NCBI RefSeq assembly: GCF_023657445.1
Contig: NZ_JAGTWY010000001.1
Span: forward strand, 3,798,885-3,862,884
DNA from: Marinobacter sediminum
GTDB taxonomy: Bacteria > Pseudomonadota > Gammaproteobacteria > Pseudomonadales > Oleiphilaceae
Reading direction: 5' to 3'
Length of the DNA: 64,000 nt
A program made the translations under genes and the position numbers. The notes under the pieces are model-generated. The model made no database searches. It saw nothing but the letters and a program-made list of their open reading frames with translations, and was not told where the DNA came from. This document shows, one piece after another, positions 1-8,786 of this stretch (the first letter of the stretch is position 1; each line of letters opens with the position of its first letter).

Positions 1-1
1 G

Positions 2-1954
2 TTGGACCATCAAAGCCTGATGGCTGCCATGCTCCACGACGTCATCGAAGACACGGGGATTCCCAAGGACGCGCTCGCAGAGCAGTTTGGCGATGATGTG
101 GCGGAGCTGGTGGACGGGGTCAGCAAATTGACCCAGATTGAGTTTCGTACCCGTGCAGAGGCCCAGGCTGAGAACTTCCAGAAGATGACTCTGGCCATGG
201 CGAGGGATATCCGGGTAATTCTGGTGAAGCTCGCAGACCGTCTGCACAACATGCGGACACTGGGGCCAATGCCCTACGAAAAGCGTCAGCGCATCGCCAC
301 CGAAACCCTCGATATTTATGCCCCGATCGCGAACCGCCTGGGCATGCATTCTATTTGCACTGAGCTGGAAGACCTTGGTTTTACCTCCCTGTACCCGATG
401 CGTTCGAAGTACATTTCCAAGGCGGTCGACAAGCTGAGAGGAAGCCATCGTGAAATTATCGAGGAAATCCGCGGGAGGCTGCAGGAAAAACTGGAAGAAC
501 GCGGGTTACCGGGGCGTATCCTTGGGCGAGAGAAACACCTGAACAGCATCTACAACAAGATGAAGTTCAAGCAGAAATCCTTCCATGAAATCATGGATGT
601 GTATGCTTTTCGGATCATTACCGACACCGAGGACGACTGCTACCGGATTCTTGGCGCCGTTCACAGTCTTTACAAACCGCTGCCCGGCCGGTTTAAAGAT
701 TATATAGCCATGCCTAAAGCCAATGGCTACCAGTCTCTCCACACCACCCTGTTCGGCATGCATGTGAACATCGAGATCCAGATCCGGACGGAGGAGATGG
801 AGCACATTGCCAATAACGGTATTGCTGCCCACTGGATGTACAAGAATGAGCCCAGCAGTGTAACCACGGCAAATCAGGCGAGGGTCGATCGCTGGGTCAA
901 GGGTCTGATGGAGATGCGTGAGCGCGCCGATGACTCCCTGGAGTTTATCGAGCATGTGAAAGTGGATCTGTTCCCTGACGAGATCTATGTATTTACGCCC
1001 AAGGGCAAGATCATGGAGTTGCCCAGTGGCGCTACCCCCGTGGACTTCGCCTATGCCATCCATACTGATATCGGGAACGCCACCGTAGCCTGCAGAATCA
1101 ACCGCAATCTGGGGTCACTGAGTCAGCCGCTGCAGAGTGGCCAGACTGTTGAAGTCATTACCGCGCCGGGTGCCCGTCCAAACCCTGCCTGGCTCAGTTT
1201 TGTGGTCACTGGTAAGGCACGCAGCAGTATCCGGCATGTTCTGAAAAACCAGAAGCGCGCGGAATCTCTGGAGCTGGGTAAAACACTCCTCAAAAAATCA
1301 CTCAAGGGCTTTAGTGCACGCCTGTCAGAAATCAGTGATGCCCAGGTACAGGCGGTGGTAAACCACAACCAGGTTAACAGTCTGGACGATCTGATCAGTG
1401 ATATTGGCCTTGGGAACCGAATGGCTTATCTGGTGGCACGCCAGCTGGTCACTGGTGCTGAGGGCATCGAGAATGCTGCAGCCTCCAGGAACATACAGGG
1501 TGGTGATCGAAGTCCGGTGACCATCAGCGGAACGGAAGGTTTGCTGGTTCGTTTTGCCAGCTGCTGTAAACCGATCCCGGGGGATCCGGTTGTGGGCATG
1601 ATGGATTCCGGTAAGGGCATGGTCATTCATTCAGACACATGCTCCCGCCTACCGGAAGATGACGAAGGCAGGGCCCGCCTGACCCATCTCAAGTGGGCCA
1701 AGGACATCACCAACGAGTTTTCGGTTGAGTTACGTGTGGAGCTTGAGCGTCAGCGCGGTGTGATTGCCGAGGTGGCCAATGCAGTCGCCATGGCAGATGG
1801 CAACATTGAGCGGATCAACGTCGAAGATCAGAATGCCAAGTTCGGCATTGTCAGCCTTGTGGTACACGTCAGTGGTCGTCGGCACCTGGCGAGAGTGATG
1901 CGTCGTATCCGCAATATCCGGGCGGTTACTCATATCAACCGGGTCCGTCACTGA
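2..1954 (+). CDS. spoT: Bifunctional (p)ppGpp synthetase/hydrolase SpoT, 5' end outside the window
   Basis: SpoT makes and degrades the stringent-response alarmone (p)ppGpp in the cytoplasm. The visible 650 residues start inside the HD hydrolase domain (LMAAMLHDVIEDT, catalytic HD pair). They continue through the synthetase domain (RFKDYIAMPKANGYQSLHT, then EIQIRT), a TGS domain (IYVFTPKGKIMELPSGATP) and a C-terminal ACT/RRM domain. Aligned from memory to the 702-residue E. coli SpoT, about 60 N-terminal residues, including the first metal-binding His of the HD domain, lie upstream of base 1. The TTG at base 2 is therefore not the start. The RFKD motif is of the RXKD type found in bifunctional enzymes, not the EXDD type of RelA. 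ridA follows after 78 bases, probably in the same transcript. Confidence 0.97.
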   Translation: MDHQSLMAAMLHDVIEDTGIPKDALAEQFGDDVAELVDGVSKLTQIEFRTRAEAQAENFQKMTLAMARDIRVILVKLADRLHNMRTLGPMPYEKRQRIATETLDIYAPIANRLGMHSICTELEDLGFTSLYPMRSKYISKAVDKLRGSHREIIEEIRGRLQEKLEERGLPGRILGREKHLNSIYNKMKFKQKSFHEIMDVYAFRIITDTEDDCYRILGAVHSLYKPLPGRFKDYIAMPKANGYQSLHTTLFGMHVNIEIQIRTEEMEHIANNGIAAHWMYKNEPSSVTTANQARVDRWVKGLMEMRERADDSLEFIEHVKVDLFPDEIYVFTPKGKIMELPSGATPVDFAYAIHTDIGNATVACRINRNLGSLSQPLQSGQTVEVITAPGARPNPAWLSFVVTGKARSSIRHVLKNQKRAESLELGKTLLKKSLKGFSARLSEISDAQVQAVVNHNQVNSLDDLISDIGLGNRMAYLVARQLVTGAEGIENAAASRNIQGGDRSPVTISGTEGLLVRFASCCKPIPGDPVVGMMDSGKGMVIHSDTCSRLPEDDEGRARLTHLKWAKDITNEFSVELRVELERQRGVIAEVANAVAMADGNIERINVEDQNAKFGIVSLVVHVSGRRHLARVMRRIRNIRAVTHINRVRH

Positions 1955-2032
1955 GACAGACCAAAGCCCGGTTGACAGTAACTGCGCCAAGGGGTGACGA
2001 TTGGCGTTTTGAAAGAGAGGAATTCAAAAGGC

Positions 2033-2419
2033 ATGACCAACAAATCCATTATCCAGACCGAAAATGCGCCCCAGGCGATTGGTACGTACTCCCAGGCTGT
2101 AAAAGCTGGCGATACTGTGTACCTGTCTGGTCAGATTCCGCTGGTGCCGGAGACCATGGAAGTGGTGGCCGGGGATTTTTCTACCAAGACACGTCAGGTG
2201 TTCGAGAACCTGAAAGCTGTCTGTGAGGCAGCCGGTGGTGAGTTGAAAGACATTGTAAAGGTCAACATCTACATGACCGATCTGGCGAATTTTGCCACCG
2301 TCAATGAGATCATGGCGACCTATTTCCAGGAACCATATCCTGCTCGCGCCGCCGTTGGTGTCGCTGCCCTGCCCAAGGGTGTCCCTATCGAAATGGAAGC
2401 GGTGATGGTTCTCAGCTGA
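2033..2419 (+). CDS. ridA: RidA family 2-iminobutanoate/2-iminopropanoate deaminase
   Basis: RidA hydrolyses reactive enamine/imine intermediates released by PLP enzymes such as threonine dehydratase, protecting other PLP enzymes. The 128-residue product has the normal family length and shows the conserved core: [12 protein letters not shown] near the N terminus, VYLSGQIPL, the [10 protein letters not shown] segment, and [14 protein letters not shown] with the substrate-carboxylate-binding Arg, followed by the terminal EMEAV. An upstream in-frame ATG at 1994 would add 13 residues; the ATG at 2033 is preferred because it matches family length and has a purine-rich GAGAGG 12 bases upstream. The spoT-ridA pairing is common in gammaproteobacteria. 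A strong terminator follows. Confidence 0.95.
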   Translation: MTNKSIIQTENAPQAIGTYSQAVKAGDTVYLSGQIPLVPETMEVVAGDFSTKTRQVFENLKAVCEAAGGELKDIVKVNIYMTDLANFATVNEIMATYFQEPYPARAAVGVAALPKGVPIEMEAVMVLS

Positions 2420-2433
2420 GAACCTGCTTGAGC

Positions 2434-2462
2434 AAAAAAGGCGGCCTCAGGCCGCCTTTTTT
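2434..2462. terminator. Bidirectional rho-independent terminator between ridA and the convergent SDR gene
   Basis: A perfect 7-bp stem (GGCGGCC at 2440-2446, GGCCGCC at 2450-2456) with a 3-nt loop is flanked by six A on the left and six T on the right. It can therefore end ridA transcription on the plus strand and the convergent gene on the minus strand. Confidence 0.93.
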
Positions 2463-2474
2463 CGTTCCCGGCTT

Positions 2475-3353
2475 CTATCCTTCCTCAATCATGGGCCGGT
2501 AGCCGGCCCTGAAGTCCGGGTACCGGAAGCGGAAGCCGGTTTCAAGAAGCCGTCTGTTGCTGCACCGTTTGCTGCCCGCACGACCGCCTTTCCTGGCATC
2601 GTCGGCCGGTGTGGCGCAGGGGATTTGCTGGCGCACCCACGCCACGACCTCATCCAGCCGAACCGGCTCGCAATCGCTGGCAGTGTACAGCTCCTGCAGC
2701 GACTGATCATGCAGCGAGCGTTTTACCAGGTACTCTACGGCAGCTGCGGCGTCGTCCTCGTGGATACGGTTGCTGAAAGGTGCCGGCGTTTGCGGATTCA
2801 TCCGCCCCTCAATGACTTCCTCAAGGAAGCGCCGCCTGGAGGGACCATAAATTCCGCTAAAGCGAATGATGGTGGCCGGTTGCCCGCTGTTCAGGGCGGC
2901 TTGCTCGCCTGCCAGTATCTGTTCCCCGCTAGAGCGTGCGGGTACGGCCGGACTGCCTTCGTCGATCCAGCTGTCATCGTCCTGTGAGTAGACGCTGGTA
3001 CTACTGATAAAGACGAGTCGTTTCAGTGATTGCCCGTTTAAGGCCCTGATGAGATTGGTGAGGCCGGTAACATAGGCGTCCCGGTAGCCCTGCTCGTCGT
3101 AGCTGGATGGTGTCAGGCAGTAAACCACGACATCGAGGCTGTCAGGCAATGTATTTTCGAGAGTGTCCGGGCGTGTCAGGTCAGCACCTATGCCCCGAAC
3201 GCCCTCCGGTACCCTGTCTGGATTTCTTCTCAAGCCGAAGACTTCGGCTGAGTCGGCCATCAGGCTGGCAATCGCACCACCAAGTTTGCCGCAGCCGGCC
3301 ACCAGAATTCGGGGAGAGTGTGTCGTTTCAGTGATTGCCATAGACAATTTCAA
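2475..3353 (-). CDS. Atypical SDR / NAD-dependent epimerase-like protein (YeeZ type)
   Basis: A 292-residue cytosolic Rossmann-fold protein. The N terminus carries a dinucleotide-binding loop (ILVAGCGKLGGAIA), then DVVVYCLTP and LVFISSTSVYSQDD, which are typical of extended SDRs. The SSTSVY segment provides the usual serine and tyrosine region, but I see no YxxxK catalytic pair at the expected spacing; instead the chain reads PARSSGEQILAGEQ, as in the poorly characterised YeeZ group. The substrate is unknown. An internal ATG at 3341 (MAITET) is an alternative start. The gene is convergent with ridA and divergent from oxyR, so it may share control elements with oxyR, but no OxyR site is evident by eye. 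Confidence 0.8.
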   Translation of the reverse strand: MKLSMAITETTHSPRILVAGCGKLGGAIASLMADSAEVFGLRRNPDRVPEGVRGIGADLTRPDTLENTLPDSLDVVVYCLTPSSYDEQGYRDAYVTGLTNLIRALNGQSLKRLVFISSTSVYSQDDDSWIDEGSPAVPARSSGEQILAGEQAALNSGQPATIIRFSGIYGPSRRRFLEEVIEGRMNPQTPAPFSNRIHEDDAAAAVEYLVKRSLHDQSLQELYTASDCEPVRLDEVVAWVRQQIPCATPADDARKGGRAGSKRCSNRRLLETGFRFRYPDFRAGYRPMIEEG

Positions 3354-3416
3354 TCCTTATGCTTTACCTCATAAATAAACGAATCTTCGACCCGTCCCCA
3401 TTGACCGGAGCTCACC

Positions 3417-4379
3417 ATGACTCTCACCGAGTTACGATACGTCGTTACGCTTGCCCGTGAAAGGCATTTTGGTCGCGCTGCCGAGCGCTGCCATGTCAGT
3501 CAGCCGACGCTGAGTGTCGCTGTCAAGAAGCTGGAGGACGAGCTGGGTATTCCGCTGTTTGAGCGCAGTAAGAGCAGCATCCGGGTTACGGAAACCGGAC
3601 AGCGGATCATCGGCCAGGCCCAGCGGGTTCTGGATCAGGTCGGGGTTATCAAGGACATGGCGCAGGACGGCAAGAATCAGTTGAGTTCGCCACTGAAAGT
3701 CGGCGCTATCTATACCATTGGTCCATATCTTTTCCCTCATCTGTTACCGGAACTTCGGCGGGCGGCACCTGAAATGCCGCTGTATATAGAAGAAAACTAC
3801 ACCGCCAGTTTGCGTCAGAAACTGCGCCATTCCGAGTTGGACGCCATCATTATTGCCCTGCCTTTTGAAGAGCCGGAAGTATTGACCCTGCCCCTCTACG
3901 ACGAACCATTCGTTGTTTTGTTGCCGGCCGGCCATCACCTGGCGCAGAGGGACGAGCTGACTGCGGAGGAGCTGGCCAAAGAGCAGTTGCTGCTGCTGGG
4001 GCCGGGGCACTGTTTTCGGGACCAGGTACTGGAGTCCTGTCCGCCGCTGGTGGATGCCGTGACACGGCGGGTTGACGCGGATTCACCCGCGCTCGTGACC
4101 GAGGGCAGCTCGCTGGAGACCATTCGCCACATGGTTGCTTCGGGTCTCGGCATCACTGTGTTACCGCTGTCGGCGGCAACCGCCATGCAGTACCAGGAAA
4201 ACATTCTTGCCGTCCGGCCGTTCGCAGCACCCGTCCCCTTCCGGACTGTGGCGCTTGCCTGGCGGGTGACCTTCCCGCGTCCCAAGGCGATTGATGTGCT
4301 CTCCCTGGCCGCCAGTCAGTGCAGGGTCATTGAAAAAGCGAAAACGGATAAACCGGTCGTGGCCGAAGAAAGTGCCTGA
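3417..4379 (+). CDS. oxyR: Hydrogen peroxide-sensing LysR-type regulator OxyR
   Basis: OxyR senses H2O2 through a reversible disulfide and activates catalase and peroxiredoxin genes. The 320-residue protein has an N-terminal winged helix-turn-helix (residues 1-60, GRAAERCHVSQPTLSVAVKK) and a LysR substrate-binding domain. The redox pair is directly visible: GHCFRDQVLESC places cysteines at residues 199 and 208, the same numbers as the sensing cysteines of E. coli OxyR, so the call is specific and not just LysR family. A good GGAG lies upstream of the ATG. recG begins 8 bases after the stop. The oxyR-recG pair is the arrangement known from Pseudomonas aeruginosa, where both are co-transcribed. 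Confidence 0.95.
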   Translation: MTLTELRYVVTLARERHFGRAAERCHVSQPTLSVAVKKLEDELGIPLFERSKSSIRVTETGQRIIGQAQRVLDQVGVIKDMAQDGKNQLSSPLKVGAIYTIGPYLFPHLLPELRRAAPEMPLYIEENYTASLRQKLRHSELDAIIIALPFEEPEVLTLPLYDEPFVVLLPAGHHLAQRDELTAEELAKEQLLLLGPGHCFRDQVLESCPPLVDAVTRRVDADSPALVTEGSSLETIRHMVASGLGITVLPLSAATAMQYQENILAVRPFAAPVPFRTVALAWRVTFPRPKAIDVLSLAASQCRVIEKAKTDKPVVAEESA

Positions 4380-4387
4380 GATCCATT

Positions 4388-6463
4388 ATGACGTCACTGG
4401 ATGACATCCCGGTCACCCAGCTGAAGGGCGTAGGAAACGCCCTGGCGGAAAAGCTGGCCAGGCTGGGCATCTCCTCGCTTCAGGACTTGCTGTTTCACTT
4501 GCCCCACCGCTATGAGGATCGCACCCGTGTGGTTTCCATGGGCAGTCTGCGAATTGGTGATGTAGCCGTCGTTGAAGGCGAGGTCGTGAAGGCGGACCTG
4601 GTTATGGGGCGTCGCCGCAGCTTGCAGGTCACCTTGAAAGACAACAGCGGTTTCCTGGTGATGCGGTTCTTCCATTTCAACGCTGCCCAGAAGAACCAGT
4701 TGTCTGAGGGCGCCCGGGTTCGCTGTTTCGGTGAAGTGCGCCCAGGGCGTGCCGGCTACGAGTTCTATCATCCCGAATATCAGGTTAACCCTCCGCCCAT
4801 GCCCGCCGAAGGGCAGGCAACGTTGACGCCGGTCTATCCGCTCACCGAAGGCATCCAGCAACCCCGCGTTCGCGGCCTCTGCCAGCAGGCACTGGGATAC
4901 CTCCAGAGATTTCCGATAAGGGATTTGTTGCCTCCGGAATTACTGGCTGACTATCAGCTTCCGGGCATTACTGAGGCGGTCGAGTTGGTGCATTCGCCAC
5001 CCGCCAATGCACCGGTGCACCTGCTGATGGAAGGCCGGCATCCTGCCCAGCAGCGCCTGGTGATGGAGGAGTTGCTGGCACACCAGCTCAGCCTGTTGAA
5101 AGTCCGGGAACAGATCCAGGCAAGGGCAGCCTTGCCTCTTTTGCCCTCAGGGGCGCTTGTGGATCATTTTCTCGATTCACTGCCTTTCAAACTCACTGGC
5201 GCCCAGCGTCACGTAATGACTGATATCCGTCAGGACCTGAGCCAGCCATTGCCGATGCTGCGGCTGGTGCAGGGCGATGTTGGTTCAGGGAAAACCGTCG
5301 TGGCGGCTTTGGCCGCATTACAGGCCATAGGTGCGGGTGCCCAGGTTGCCCTTATGGCGCCGACGGAAATTCTTGCGGAACAGCATTTCCAGAACTTTCG
5401 TGGCTGGTTGGAACCGTTAGGTATTGGTTTGGCCTGGTTGTCTGGCAAGGTTAAGGGTAGGGCGCGGAAGGAAACGCTTGAAGCGGTTCAGTCCGGGTCC
5501 GCCAGCGTGGTGATTGGCACCCATGCCTTGTTTCAGAATGACGTGGTGTTCAATCGTCTGGCCCTGGTGATTGTTGATGAACAACACCGGTTTGGCGTCC
5601 ATCAGCGTCTGGCACTCCGCGAAAAAGGTGTCGGCGGCACGTTGGCACCGCACCAACTGATTATGACCGCGACGCCCATACCCAGGACCCTCGCCATGAG
5701 CGCCTATGCCGACCTGGATACATCCGTTATTGACGAATTGCCTCCGGGTCGCAAGCCTATAGAAACGATCGTGATACCCGATAGCCGGAGGGAAGATGTT
5801 ATCGAGCGAGTGCGCAGTGCCTGCCGATCAGGTCGCCAGGCCTATTGGGTATGTACCCTGATTGAGGAGTCAGAGGCGCTTCAGTGCCAGGCCGCGGAAG
5901 TTACTGAGCAGGAATTAGCGGAAAGGTTGCCGGACCTGAAAGTAGGCCTCGTGCATGGTCGGCTGAAAGCTCAGGAAAAAGCCGCCGTTATGGAGCGCTT
6001 CAAGACGGGTGAACTGGATCTGCTGGTCGCCACTACCGTTATCGAGGTAGGTGTGGACGTACCGAATGCCTCTCTGATTATTATCGAGAATCCGGAACGC
6101 CTTGGCCTGGCCCAGTTGCACCAACTCCGGGGCCGGGTGGGTCGTGGTGAGGAGGCCAGTTTTTGTGTGCTGATGTACCATCCGCCCCTATCTGCCAATG
6201 GCAAAGCCCGCTTGCAGGCACTCAGGGACAGTCAGGATGGTTTTGTTATTGCCGAGAAGGATCTGGAGATTCGCGGGCCGGGTGAAGTATTGGGTACCCG
6301 CCAGACAGGAATGATGCAGTTCCGGCTGGCGGATTTTGAACGAGACAAGGGCTGGATTGAGCCGGTGCGTGAAATGGCTCCTGGCCTGATGCGGAATCCG
6401 TCTGTCGTTGATGGCCTGATCCGCCGCTGGCTGGGTGAAAAAATCCGCTATGGTGATGTATGA
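4388..6463 (+). CDS. recG: ATP-dependent DNA helicase RecG
   Basis: RecG remodels stalled replication forks and branch-migrates Holliday junctions. The 691 residues match the E. coli protein (693). An N-terminal wedge/OB domain (about 1-230, with the HLPHRYEDRTRV segment) is followed by the helicase core: Walker A GDVGSGKTVVA near residue 297, APTEILAEQH, a DEQH motif II in VIVDEQHRFGV, motif III MTATPIPRTLA, and the motif VI region QLRGRVGRG. Located directly after oxyR and probably translated from the same mRNA. Nothing is missing or truncated. Confidence 0.97.
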   Translation: MTSLDDIPVTQLKGVGNALAEKLARLGISSLQDLLFHLPHRYEDRTRVVSMGSLRIGDVAVVEGEVVKADLVMGRRRSLQVTLKDNSGFLVMRFFHFNAAQKNQLSEGARVRCFGEVRPGRAGYEFYHPEYQVNPPPMPAEGQATLTPVYPLTEGIQQPRVRGLCQQALGYLQRFPIRDLLPPELLADYQLPGITEAVELVHSPPANAPVHLLMEGRHPAQQRLVMEELLAHQLSLLKVREQIQARAALPLLPSGALVDHFLDSLPFKLTGAQRHVMTDIRQDLSQPLPMLRLVQGDVGSGKTVVAALAALQAIGAGAQVALMAPTEILAEQHFQNFRGWLEPLGIGLAWLSGKVKGRARKETLEAVQSGSASVVIGTHALFQNDVVFNRLALVIVDEQHRFGVHQRLALREKGVGGTLAPHQLIMTATPIPRTLAMSAYADLDTSVIDELPPGRKPIETIVIPDSRREDVIERVRSACRSGRQAYWVCTLIEESEALQCQAAEVTEQELAERLPDLKVGLVHGRLKAQEKAAVMERFKTGELDLLVATTVIEVGVDVPNASLIIIENPERLGLAQLHQLRGRVGRGEEASFCVLMYHPPLSANGKARLQALRDSQDGFVIAEKDLEIRGPGEVLGTRQTGMMQFRLADFERDKGWIEPVREMAPGLMRNPSVVDGLIRRWLGEKIRYGDV

Positions 6464-6561
6464 GCACGTCTGTTGAGTTGCCCTTTGCGTATTAAGTTGC
6501 CCCTCGAATGTGTTTGCATCAACATCTGGGGTCGAACTTTACTCTATACTTGAGTGAAATC

Positions 6562-6588
6562 TTACGGGAGCACGCGGTGATCCCGTAA
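6562..6588. repeat. 8-bp inverted repeat in the leader of the HDOD gene
   Basis: TTACGGGA (6562-6569) and TCCCGTAA (6581-6588) form a perfect hairpin with an 11-base loop, ending 23 bases before the ATG of the HDOD gene. It lies between a TATACT -10-like hexamer (6545-6550) and the GGGAGAAG ribosome-binding site, so it could be an operator or an mRNA structure. There is no T tract, so a terminator is unlikely. Confidence 0.5.
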
Positions 6589-6611
6589 ACAGCAATATTC
6601 GGGAGAAGACG

Positions 6612-7976
6612 ATGGAACTACCTGTCGCGGTTCAGCAGGCCCTGGGGGATTCTGCCACGGGGGTATCACTGCGTAATGCAAGCCAGGCGAGTAAGCAGGA
6701 GCTGCTTCGCATGGTGCTGCTTAGTGACGGGGAGGGCAATCTCCAGGCTATTTGCCGCAAGGAGGATCTCATTGATCTTGAGCGGCTGAATAAGCATCTC
6801 GGCAGGGACCTGGGTCTGATGAAGCGGCGGGAGCAGGTCCGGGTTCGAGAACGCGCCGGTTTGAGTGAGCTCCCGGCGCTGCCATCCCTTACCGGTTGGC
6901 CGACGGTTGTGGATAGTCGGGTTGATGAACTGCCCGCGGTTGCTCTGGCGCTGGGGGAACAGAATCTGGCAATGGTTATGCCTGCAGATGATTTCCGGAT
7001 GCTAACGAACAAGGCTGAGCGCCGTTCTTTTGCGGTGGATCCTGAGTCCATTGCTGTCAACCTCGATGATCACGCCAAAGACCGGGACCAGTTTCATGCC
7101 GCTATCAAGAAATTCACGGGTCTCCGTATTCAGCAGCGCCTCGAGGATACGCTCGAACTTCCCCCTTTGCCGGAGACAGCCCAGCGAATAATCCACCTGC
7201 GGGTAAACCCGAACGCCGTGATGGGGGACTTGGTGGATATTGTCGAGAGTGACCCCAGCCTTGCTGCCCAGGTCGTGAGCTGGGCCTCTTCATCCTTTTA
7301 TGCCGCAGCCGGGCAGGTTCGCTCTGTGCACGATGCAGTGTCCCGGGTCCTGGGGTTTGATCTGGTCATGAACCTGGCTATGGGGCTTTCACTGGGCCGC
7401 GCACTGAAGCAACCCCAGGATCATCCGGACGGTTATGTGGATTACTGGCAGCAGGCCATCTGGCAAGCCCAGTCCGCCGGTATTCTTGCCAGTATGATGC
7501 CCCGTGGTGAGCGCCCGGTTTTTGGTCTCGCCTACCTTGCTGGCCTGCTGCATAACTTTGGCTACCTCGTGCTGGCCCAGGTATTTCCCCCGCATTTCAA
7601 GCTGGTCTGCCGTTCTCTGGAGGTGAATCCACAGACAGACTCATCCGTGACTGAGCACTATCTGCTTGGCATCACCCGCGAACAGATTGCAGCCCAGCTG
7701 ATGGAAAACTGGGGTATGCCGGATGAGGTTACTCTCGCTATTCGCTATCAGAAGAATCAGCACTACGATGGACCATGCGGTGTTTACGCCAAACTGCTCT
7801 GGCTTGGACGACAGCTCCTGACTACCCGGGGTGTGGCTCTGGGAGCAGGGGAAGAGGTAAGCCAGGAGTTATATGATGAGCTCGGGCTGAACCGGGAACG
7901 GGTTGAAGAGCAGTTTGATGAACTGGTCAACAGCAAAAACAGTATCATGGCGATGGCAGGCATGATGCATCAGTAG
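6612..7976 (+). CDS. YbaK-like aminoacyl-tRNA deacylase domain fused to an HDOD domain
   Basis: A 454-residue soluble protein. The N-terminal 150 residues resemble the YbaK/ProX trans-editing fold (for example QAICRKEDLIDLERLNKHLGR). Residues about 180-390 form an HDOD domain (LPPLPETAQRIIHLRVNP, then VVSWASSSFY, then YLAGLLHNFGYL). In HDOD proteins the catalytic HD pair is degenerate; here HN stands in LLHNFG, so a signalling or scaffolding role is more likely than phosphodiesterase activity. The same fusion is common in Pseudomonas and relatives; its function is not established. It has its own leader with a hairpin and a GGGAGAAG site, and it is followed by the terminator of the facing minus-strand genes. 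Confidence 0.85.
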   Translation: MELPVAVQQALGDSATGVSLRNASQASKQELLRMVLLSDGEGNLQAICRKEDLIDLERLNKHLGRDLGLMKRREQVRVRERAGLSELPALPSLTGWPTVVDSRVDELPAVALALGEQNLAMVMPADDFRMLTNKAERRSFAVDPESIAVNLDDHAKDRDQFHAAIKKFTGLRIQQRLEDTLELPPLPETAQRIIHLRVNPNAVMGDLVDIVESDPSLAAQVVSWASSSFYAAAGQVRSVHDAVSRVLGFDLVMNLAMGLSLGRALKQPQDHPDGYVDYWQQAIWQAQSAGILASMMPRGERPVFGLAYLAGLLHNFGYLVLAQVFPPHFKLVCRSLEVNPQTDSSVTEHYLLGITREQIAAQLMENWGMPDEVTLAIRYQKNQHYDGPCGVYAKLLWLGRQLLTTRGVALGAGEEVSQELYDELGLNRERVEEQFDELVNSKNSIMAMAGMMHQ

Positions 7977-8003
7977 CTGGACACTCCCCCGCACTTCCCC
8001 TCC

Positions 8004-8027
8004 AAAAAAGCCGGCCCGAAGGCCGGC
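8004..8027 (-). terminator. Rho-independent terminator for the DUF2489/molybdopterin oxidoreductase transcript
   Basis: GCCGGCC (8010-8016) pairs with GGCCGGC (8021-8027) around a CGAA loop. Six A on the left are a U tract only when read on the minus strand, so it terminates transcripts arriving from the minus-strand genes. On the plus strand it has no U tail, leaving the HDOD gene with at best a weak hairpin. Confidence 0.8.
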
Positions 8028-8304
8028 AAGTTCACCCGCTTGTTGCAGAGGCGTCCAAGCTTATCAGGAGAAAACAACGTAGGGCCGTAATCGTCGCAGA
8101 AATATATACCGCCCTGTTTTCAATTTAGACAATGACAGGAAAAATAAAAGTCAACCGCTGCAGGCATCAATAAATGAACGTTTCGTCGGTTTTGAGCTTG
8201 TCCGGAAGCTATTGATTTGCATTGCTAATAGTTGAGGCCATTCGATCCTCCGGTTACAAACTGTTACAAAAAGGAGGTCTGACCAGTGACTGAGGCGGCC
8301 ATGG
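8028..8304. other. Intergenic stretch without a supported gene
   Basis: The 7977-8304 gap holds the minus-strand terminator and then AT-richer sequence. Short open frames occur but none has a ribosome-binding site, family resemblance or normal codon use. Probably the 3' untranslated end of the DUF2489 transcript. Confidence 0.4.
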
Positions 8305-8766
8305 TCAGGGAGCGAACTGATGGTGTCTGATGGCGGTTGCCGCACGCCGTATCTCATCGGCATGCTTTTCTTCCACTTCAAACCGTTCCTTATCCATCTT
8401 CTCCACAAAGCGCGTTTCCGTCGCTTGTCGGGCGCCATGCGTCGGCATGTGTTGTAGTTTCTCGTGCACGACAAGAAAAACCCGAAACGGCGACTGCTCC
8501 AGAAGCTCCGGGGCAACATGATCCAGCAGGCCCTTGATGCGCAGGCAGGCCTCTGAGTATTCCACCTGATCAGTCTCGACTGCCATGGCGATAACGCGAA
8601 TGCTGTCGATCATGTCCTGTCGCCGCTGCTTTTGAAAAGCGTCCGCCTTTTCGCTGCGGCGGCGGCTTTCCGAAATAATCCCGGCGTGGCGACGGATGAA
8701 AATCAACAGCAGTGTGATGGCCGCCACTCCACCAATGATCAGGGTCCATTGTAGCCACTGCGGCAT
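8305..8766 (-). CDS. DUF2489 family membrane-anchored protein
   Basis: A 153-residue protein with one N-terminal transmembrane helix (residues about 6-23, LQWTLIIGGVAAITLLLIFI) followed by a charged cytoplasmic helical domain. The core DSIRVIAMAVETDQVEYSEA, then LRIKGLLD and PFRVFLVVHE, matches what I recall of DUF2489 proteins of Pseudomonas and relatives. The function is unknown. It begins 20 bases after the stop of the molybdopterin oxidoreductase and is probably co-transcribed, though the family also occurs without that partner. The start ATG at 8766 is preceded by a GAGGAGAA-type site. Confidence 0.75.
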   Translation of the reverse strand: MPQWLQWTLIIGGVAAITLLLIFIRRHAGIISESRRRSEKADAFQKQRRQDMIDSIRVIAMAVETDQVEYSEACLRIKGLLDHVAPELLEQSPFRVFLVVHEKLQHMPTHGARQATETRFVEKMDKERFEVEEKHADEIRRAATAIRHHQFAP

Positions 8767-8786
8767 TCCGTTCTCCTCATTTCGGG

